A DNA stretch of 64,000 nt, taken from assembly GCF_016808095.1 (NCBI RefSeq), contig NC_068970.1, positions 49,015,630-49,079,629 on the forward strand. Direction: 5' to 3'. Under the pieces are notes generated by a model. That model was not told where the DNA came from and ran no database searches. It saw only the letters and a list, made by a program, of their open reading frames with translations. A program made the position numbers and the translations under genes. Positions 23,601 to 32,600 of this stretch are shown piece after piece. The stretch comes from Vigna angularis (lineage: Eukaryota > Streptophyta > Magnoliopsida > Fabales > Fabaceae). The stretch's first letter is position 1; each line of letters begins with the position of its first letter.

Positions 23601-26600
23601 TCCAACATATTATGTTTCAAAATTTTATATTTATTAAATTATCATATTTTATTTAAAACTTGAAGGTTATCAGAAATAACTTCTACCCTTAATCTCTTGT
23701 TAATTCCTTTTAACATGCAGATTTAAACCCAACATAAAAAACCTAGTCCAAATATATAAGGGTTCATATAAAAATAAAGCAATATGGTTCTGCCCATTAT
23801 GGGCCAGTCAGTTGCAAGGCTGGGCCAAATTACTACTGGGCTTGAAATTTTAGAACCGAACTCACCACACATAGGGCTATTCAAGTTATCCGTGGCCCAT
23901 TTGTTGGGTATTGGAAAAATGTTAGAGGTGTCTGACATCATTTAGGATATCATAAATCATAAGGTGCTCTGTATTTATTGTATATTTTTCAGTACACACT
24001 ATTGATCCCTATTTAGAAGACAGCAGAGATGCAAAAAATAAACAATGCTGCTAATCAGCCAAAACAATTCCCCAGCAAAACATAATAAATAGGGAAAACT
24101 GGACTCCTTCTAATCGTTACCCTTTAATTAGCATTCTAATTAGAAAACATGACAAATGTTAAACATATTTACAACAGTGTTTCTCAGACAGGAGAAAGTT
24201 CCTGCACGAAAGAAAGACTCTTTAACTCCATTATTTACTTCTTAAGCTATTGCAATTCCATTTTCTTTAATTATTCCCAAACAAAACTGGCATGCTACAT
24301 TCAAAAAACAAAATATGGAATAGTAGAATATACATAGACAATAAAGGAAGCATACACCGGGATACTAGTATTGATTCAGATAAAATAGCGTTTATAGGGA
24401 CACAAATATCTTCAGGATATCCGTATTGATTAAGATAAAATATTTTTTATAATATTTTTATTTCAGCATACTTTGTTTTCTTATTTAGAGAGATTTTTTG
24501 TTACAAACAGAGGAGCTAAGAATGTAATTGGTGTGATTATGAATAAAATAATTTCTTGTTATTATAGAATTATTAATATTGTTTCTAATAGTGTCAAAAA
24601 ATATTTAGTCTAATGGCCAAGCCATCAAGCAAGAGTAACAAAACAGACTTTATAATTCTGATCTAAAATCATTAGATGAAGGAAAAATACACTCAAGCTG
24701 CCCAGAGGCCCAATCATCATCATACGCATTGGATATGTGTGGTTCACGGAAAACATTTGAATTGAAAAATACCAGAACGCTGCAAGCAAGCTGCAAAGCC
24801 AGTGAAACTGAACTTCCTTGATATAAAGCAGGAGGCAAAATGTGTGCCCCATACAGACTCCAGAATGTGAAAGTAGCAGCAGAGGCTGCCATCACTCCAT
24901 AAGTGAAATGTCCAGCCACCTGGATATAAACAAAAAGATGTTACTCAATTCAATAAAAGATGCAAGAGTAATACTCAGTTACTAATAAAGTAGAACAAAG
25001 GAAGACTCAAGGAATACGACCATTTCAATCACGAGGATATCAGAATGATAATATTTGTCATTGCAATATTGGAAGACTGTTATTTTTTTCAGCACAGGAA
25101 ACACATGCTTCAACAAAGGTAATACAAATGAAACATGCCTACAAATAGATTTGTTGCATATATGAAGACATCCATTGTTAATGCTCAAATGTTCCATATC
25201 AATTACCAATACAAACAAATGTACTTCTTACAAGACTTGGGAATCCTCTTCCCTTGAGCTAGTATTTGAAGTAGAGTTGGGTTGGGTCCCCTCCTGAAAT
25301 TAGATCTCCACTATAGAGTTCAATCCTTGTTGTCTCCATACTTATTAGAAGTTGAGTTTGGAAATTTAGCTTCATTGCTCAAATCTTAGGGATGAAACAT
25401 AGTGAAGTAGATAATTTGATTCCTTATTGTTGTACTTTTTTTCTAAGAAATGTGTTTACTTAAAGATACAGTTACTGATGATATTAGAATTTATTGTATA
25501 TAGTGAAAAACTAGGTATAAAATTAATCTCCTTTGTTTTGAAAATATACATGAGGTACTGTATTTATAATAAAGAGAATATAGGCTAAGCTCAAATTACC
25601 AAGAATAATAAAAAAGAAAAAATAACATAAACAGAAGGTAAAAGATAATATATCTAATATATCTAACATTGTCCCTCAAGCTAGTGCATATAAATCGTAT
25701 GTATCAAACTTATTACAAATATAATAAATTCTCAGTCTTGATGTCCCATATACAATCTTCTCTCGAATGAAATGATAGTCAATCTCAATATGTTTGGTCC
25801 TCTCATGAGTTAGAACTAATATGAAGAGTATCTTGATTGTCACATATAAGTATCATTTGAGCGACATCTCCAAATTGTAACTCTCTAAGCAATTGCTTAA
25901 GCTAAACAAGTTCAAAAGTGGTTGAGGTCATAGCTCTATATTATGCTTCTGCACTAGATCTTGCCGTAATACTTTGTTTCTTACTCTTCCAAGAGATCAA
26001 GTTACAACCAATGGAGACAAAATATCCAGAAGTAGATCTTTTGTCAAAAGGAAATCCTACCCAATTAGCATCTATGGTTATTGGAACCATGTAAGAAACC
26101 TTTTCCAAGAGACTCTTTAATGTATTTTAATATACAATGACTACATTCCAATGATCTTCACATGGTGAATTGAGAAATTGGCTCGCAACACTGATTGCAA
26201 AGGAAATGTTATAACGTGTAATCATAAGATAATTTAATTTCCCAACTAATCTTCTATACTCCTCATGATCTAAAATAGGCTCCCCTTAATTTGGTAGAAG
26301 CTTAGTATTAGGATCCATGGGTGTGTCAACAGATTTTGAATTCATCAACCCAGTTTCCTCCAAAATATCCAATGCATACTTCCTTTGAGATATAACAATA
26401 CCCTCGTTGAATTGTGCTATCTCAATAGTAACAAATATCTGAGTTTGCCAATATAGAAAAGAGTTTGTAGAATTAAGAAGTTGTCCCAAGTGTGGTTTGT
26501 CACATTATAATGTCATAGATGGTGATAAGGAGAGTATTGATGAGGTCGCAAAGCATGGCCCTCCTTCAAAGGCAGTTTGGTAACTACCAATAATTCCAAG

Positions 26601-29600
26601 GTTTAAACGTATGTTTGCGAATCCAACTTATGCTAAAAGCCTTAGATTATTCGAGATTGGTATCTTGAAGAATCCTAAAGATACAGTTACAAATATCTAA
26701 TTGCACACTTGAAATGTTCAGTACTTGATGTGAGGGAGTGTGTTGGAGATCTTGTTTTGACTAAAAATATCATCAAATTATAGTATATAAATAAGTGCAA
26801 ACCTACCCTTACGTACTTGTTTTATAGGGCTAAGTTAGACCTCAATCCACTTTGTAAGAGATGCATTAACTCCACTAGAAAGGCCAACTACAACAACTCC
26901 ATCTTCAAAAAACAAAGAACAAATCTTACACTGACTGCAAGCTTTCCATCTTATTTTTCAAGATTGAAATTTTCTCCAATCCAGAAGAAAGCATCAACTA
27001 CAATACTAGATTTGTACATCTAGGTCACTATTTGCAGAAACTAACCTTAGCAACTAGCAAAACAGCTTGACGTAGAAACAAAATAGAACTTGCTATATAT
27101 TAGAGATTCAGTTGAACCTTGTCAGCCAACCGTTGTACAGGAGCTTCCCTACTTTGTGCCTCTTCAACCAGACGAACAATGTCTGCCATAGAAGTTTCGC
27201 CACCTGGTCGTTGCACTTCCATTGTAAGAGTTCCGTTAAGATTTATACTACCAGCTGCTACCTCACTCTACAGACATAAAATCCATCAATCAGTCACTAA
27301 AATCAACTGTTCAGCACTTCACAGCTATAGAAACGTGAAGGGGTCAATCATACATACACAGAAAATTAAGTCTTCCTTTTAATAGTTAAGACATAACCAA
27401 ATGGTTTTCCTGTTTTATTGATAAATAGCACTCGATGATCACATTATAGAAATTTGCTGATTAAAAAAATGATGGAAACTCAGTTCAGGGCAGTTATGAC
27501 AGTTATGTTTGCACTCAACAAACTGCTTTAGAAAACAGTTCTATATTAGTTGTAGTTAGTTTTATATTAGAAACTGCAGAATGACAGTTATTTGTAGAAA
27601 ATAACAGCTGGTAGTTATCTATTAGGAGAACATATGTCAGACTTAGGCAGAAGAGGAGAGACCAACTCAAGGTTTAAGAACTACATCAAGTAGTTTATCC
27701 TACTTAATGGTCCAACTAAAAGACTAGTCCATTAGATAGGAGAAAACTTCTAGGTAGAGCTTGAAAAATCAGCCCGATTTCAAGAATAGTTCCTTAAAGG
27801 GTTGGGTCAGACTGAAAAAATTTAGCCTAAATTGAAGCAAACCAATTTTTGCTCAGCCTGTGGCCCAGATGAGCTTTTCGATCAATCTGTCTTAGGCTTA
27901 TGAGTCGGCCCCTTTCTTAAATTAATCATTATAATTTTAGAAAATTGAAAATATGTAGTTTATCCCGCTCAATGAGGGACTCCTAACAACATATATGATA
28001 AAAGGCTGTGTATTTGGACAGTGAGAAGCTATTTGCAATTTGAGAACTGAGAATACAGTTGATAAAAGACTTTTGCCAGTAGGACAGCAAGGGTATTGCT
28101 TATTGTATGTGACAGAGACATTTTCCACTGGGACAACATGCACAGGTGCTCAAAGGAACAAATAGAAGCAACAATCTGTATCAAAAGCCAAATAAATATC
28201 AAATTATCATAAAATATGTCAAGGCAGAATGTACCCCAGGCACTTTTGTTACAGGCAGTGGTTCACCAGTGAAACTTGATTCATCTACAGTGCTTCTACC
28301 AGCTCTCACAACTCCATCAGCTGGAATACGGTCCTAGACAAAGGAGTATATGGGTTAAAAGCCAAAATCAAGAAGCTTTGACAAGTAATTTATGCATATT
28401 ACTTGTCAAAATCTAAGCAGAAGAATTCAAACTTAGAAATGATATTAGCAATGGTTTTGTAGCACAAACAACATCACATATGACGAATTTGAAAACAGTG
28501 ATTATAGGTGTACATCACCAGTTCACCATATACTTTTTGAACCCAAAATTACACCACTAAAAAACATCCATTTGGAGAGAATACGCAACTGAAGCTTCTT
28601 CCGGTACTAAAAAAAGGGTAAAGGAGCTACAGGGTTGTATCCGATAATATATAGATTCTGATATTACTCACTCCAGGCAGCACAATAATTTGGTCTCCAA
28701 TAGAAAGACTTTCAGAAGGAACTTCAACAACTGAGCCAGCCTCTGTTTCCTCATTGTTAACTAGAAGGCGAGCTTTTGGTGGCAACAAACTAAGAAGTCC
28801 TGCCATATCACTGGTTGCTTTAATTTTAGCTCTCTGTTCGAGATTCCTTCCTAGCAACACAAATGCAATTAGCATAATTGGCTCCTCAAAGAAAGCCTTC
28901 CATCCCTGTATAACAATTAAAAAATATCATTTAGCACAATTAAATTTATCTTTACACATATAATTACAAATCCAATTCCATAATTTCACAAAGAAAATAT
29001 GCTTTCTAGCTTCTAATTAATAGATATAAACAAGCACATGTTGAGCATCTAAGTCTAACCAACAGCTGGTTTTGACTGGTGTAGTATAAATGTGATGAGT
29101 ACAAGTTATTATTTTTCCTATATGAGATGAGATGAATAGAGCACTATTCAACAAAACTACATAGATAAGAATCAGCCTAAGTCACATCCTGTCACGAGCC
29201 TTCGTTCAAGGTAACAAAACAGGATACAGATTAAAAGAAAAAGAGTCCACTTCTCCTATTATTCAAAATTAATGTGCAAGGAAAAACAGGGTACAAAGAA
29301 TACAAAGGAATTTCTTCCTTCCACCCAGGGCATTCCCTGTTCACAACTATCTTTTTCTCTCTACCTCCCACACCATGGATGATATGAATATATAGACTTT
29401 TGTCTAACATAAGTCTCACCCTCTTATAACGGCTAACCACCTCTTTTTTTTAACTTCTTCCTCTAATGTACTTTCCAACCCCTCTCAGCACTCCCCCTGC
29501 CTAACACATCCACCATCATTTACCAAAATGAAAAAGACAAGCAAAAGCTATAGCTTTGTAATGTAAATGAACATAAGCATGAGCTAAAAACTCAAACCAA

Positions 29601-32600
29601 ACTATGATCATGAACGTGGACTGTGGAGGAACACGTATGCTACTATTTCTTAATAATAGCTAAAAATTACAGTTTGTTGGATCGATATAATTGACTCTAC
29701 CAACCTACTTGTGCATGAGCAATGCTTGTGTGAAAGTGTGGGGACCAAAATGTGTACACACATGTATCAATGATTTGATAAAAGAGACCACTGAGAGTAT
29801 TTAGCCGAATCCAGAAAAACAAACCCGAAGAGAATTTACATATTATAATCTGTGAGCTACTAGTACTTAGCCATCTTGCAAACTATACCTATATAGGAAT
29901 CATAAACTTGACAGTCAACAACAAAAGAAATTTGAGTTTTCTATTTTCTTTAATGATTTGAAAATAGCTTTTACTAAATGTTGCCAGCAACTAATTGAAT
30001 CAAAATTACAGATTAGAGATAACAAACTTCAGAAAGACATTTTACCAATTTTGGAACTAAGGCAGCAAATGAGCTGACAGTAAATGAAGACAAAGCCCCA
30101 AGACCAACTAAGGTGTTCATGTTTGGTGTTGTTTTAAGAAGGCTTTTTAAACCATCAAGGATAAGCTGGCGGCCAGGACCAAGCAATGTAAATAAAGATA
30201 ATGATAGATGAAACCCAATGGAATGAAAGACATGGATCCACGGTGCCTTTGCTGCAAAGAAATGAGAGAAATGGCCAACAAGACAGACAGCACATAGAGC
30301 CCAAGAAACTGCTAGCTCACGACCTTTAAACAGCACATAAAAAAGAAAGGTCACCAATTAGTCCCAGAAGTTAAAGTTGAATCATCAGAGAACCCCTCAG
30401 AAATAGCATAAGTGGGCTCTTGTTGCAATATTAGTGTAGATTTCATTAGTGCTTACCACTTTCTCTTAATTGTCTATGTCTTTCCTCCATCTTCCTTTCA
30501 AAAATTTGGAGGAAATTGTCTCTTGTAGAATCTGCACTTTCAGGATCAGAATGGTCAGCAATCAAACACACTAGTGGAGAAATTTGTTCCCATTGAAACT
30601 ACATACAATGACTAGCATCTGATTGTTACAACTATTCACAGGGAAAGGTTAGGAAAATTCTTGATGAAAATGTTTAAAATTTGGGAACATTAACCACTCA
30701 TCTGGCTAGTGACAAGAAATCCTGAATCTTTATTGTAGTTTAATCAATATTTTATTCACTTAAGTTGCAGAATAAATAATCATTCCAATCGGGCCTTTGC
30801 AGGAACAAAATTCAGTGGAAAATGTCAAAATTTATGAAATGCCCAATACTATCTTGATCGTATCTTAGATTATAATAGATTGTCTTTAACAATTAGTTTA
30901 CCTATTCCCTCAATACCTCCTAGGATTGTTCATCAACTTACCATGTTTCGCTATCTCATGATTTGTTTCCTATATAGTTATAGTAGAGAGAAATGGTAGA
31001 GTCATGCGTAATGGAATCCGTGTGTAAGAACAGCACAAAGAAACACATATACTTATATATAATGCAGCATTATATAAAGGTGTTAGGGGTTTATTATACT
31101 GGAACTTGTAAAAATAAAATATAGCATTATACATTAATTGGGTAAAAAAATATATGGTGAAAAATCAACCATTGAATCATACATTATTCCCATCAATCAT
31201 ACGCACAAAACAAAATAAACCAATTGCACATGAATAAGAGTCGCTAAAATTCATTATAACTAAAGGATCACTAGTATCATATTCAACATCAGCAAAACTC
31301 TTCACCGTGCAGGGGCTCCAGAACACAGACATGGCTCTCCAATACCCATCACAAGAAGCCACGGAGATTCACCTTCTGAAGGGAGAAAGTATAACATGAA
31401 TAATGGATTTTAAAATATCCTATATATCTAAGTAGTGGGGTGGACATAAAATTTGAAAACAATTTACTCATACAGAAGGTAAAGCGTTAAAACTTAGAAC
31501 CCCATGAATTGATGGCATACCATTGACTCCAGAAAACCACTTTTGCATTTATATGGTGAAATAACTCCTTCAGTAGATAGCTTCTTCACCTGCCACTTAA
31601 CCCGCCAATTTTATGTAAATGAAATGAAATTCTATGACATGCCGTAAGATTTAATCTCATATGAAGTAATGACTGCTAAGTGGATAGCCAGAAGTCATGT
31701 CACCAATATTGCATGTTGTGTCTATTAAATCCAAGCGTAAAAATCTTATTCCTACTGAGCTGGTATATATTGTTCCCAATTGAAGTTTGGTAGGAAGACC
31801 AGTTGCTTGTCATTTATATTCACACATTTTAATTTCAAACTAAATTCCTAGCTTCTAGTTCAGTCCATGGAGTACAATTGAACCTTTACAAATTAAAACT
31901 AAATACTGATATAAGGACTCAAAACATTGATAATATTGAGATGTATGAATTTTGAAATAAACGGACAACATTAAGGTGCAAATAATTTTAAATGAAGCAA
32001 GGTATGAACACTCAATTCCAAGTTCTTGTTCACAGGTAACAAGATATTCATTTCAAAGTGCGACTTAAAGAAGGAGCCCAACTAAAATAGGTATTGGTAT
32101 TATTTACAGCTTTAATTAATACTTGAATTATATTTATCCAAGATTCAGAGATATATAGACCAAAGATAGCAAGCTCATTGTATTACAACGAAAGGCCCAA
32201 CTAATATAGGTATTACAATTATTCACAGCTTTATGAATTATTATTTACCCCAATCCCAAAGACACGTAGACCAAAAATAGCAGGCCAATTGTACTAATAA
32301 CATTATTATATAAATACACACATACAGTATAATCATATTTTGGTAACTTTAAAAAGCAATTTCTATTGTCAATAGAAAATATCTAGAAAGCTGAAACAGT
32401 TTAATACCAATGAAGCCAAATATTTCAAAGAAATTATGCTAGTACGCTTCCATTATGACAAATATTCCAAGAATCAAGCAATCAAATCTAACAATTCAAA
32501 GAAGTAACAGACATGACTTTGAGTAAGTTAACAGACATGCCAAAGGACGTAAATAAGATAGGATGGGCATCTGTGAAATATAATATAATTAAATGATGTA

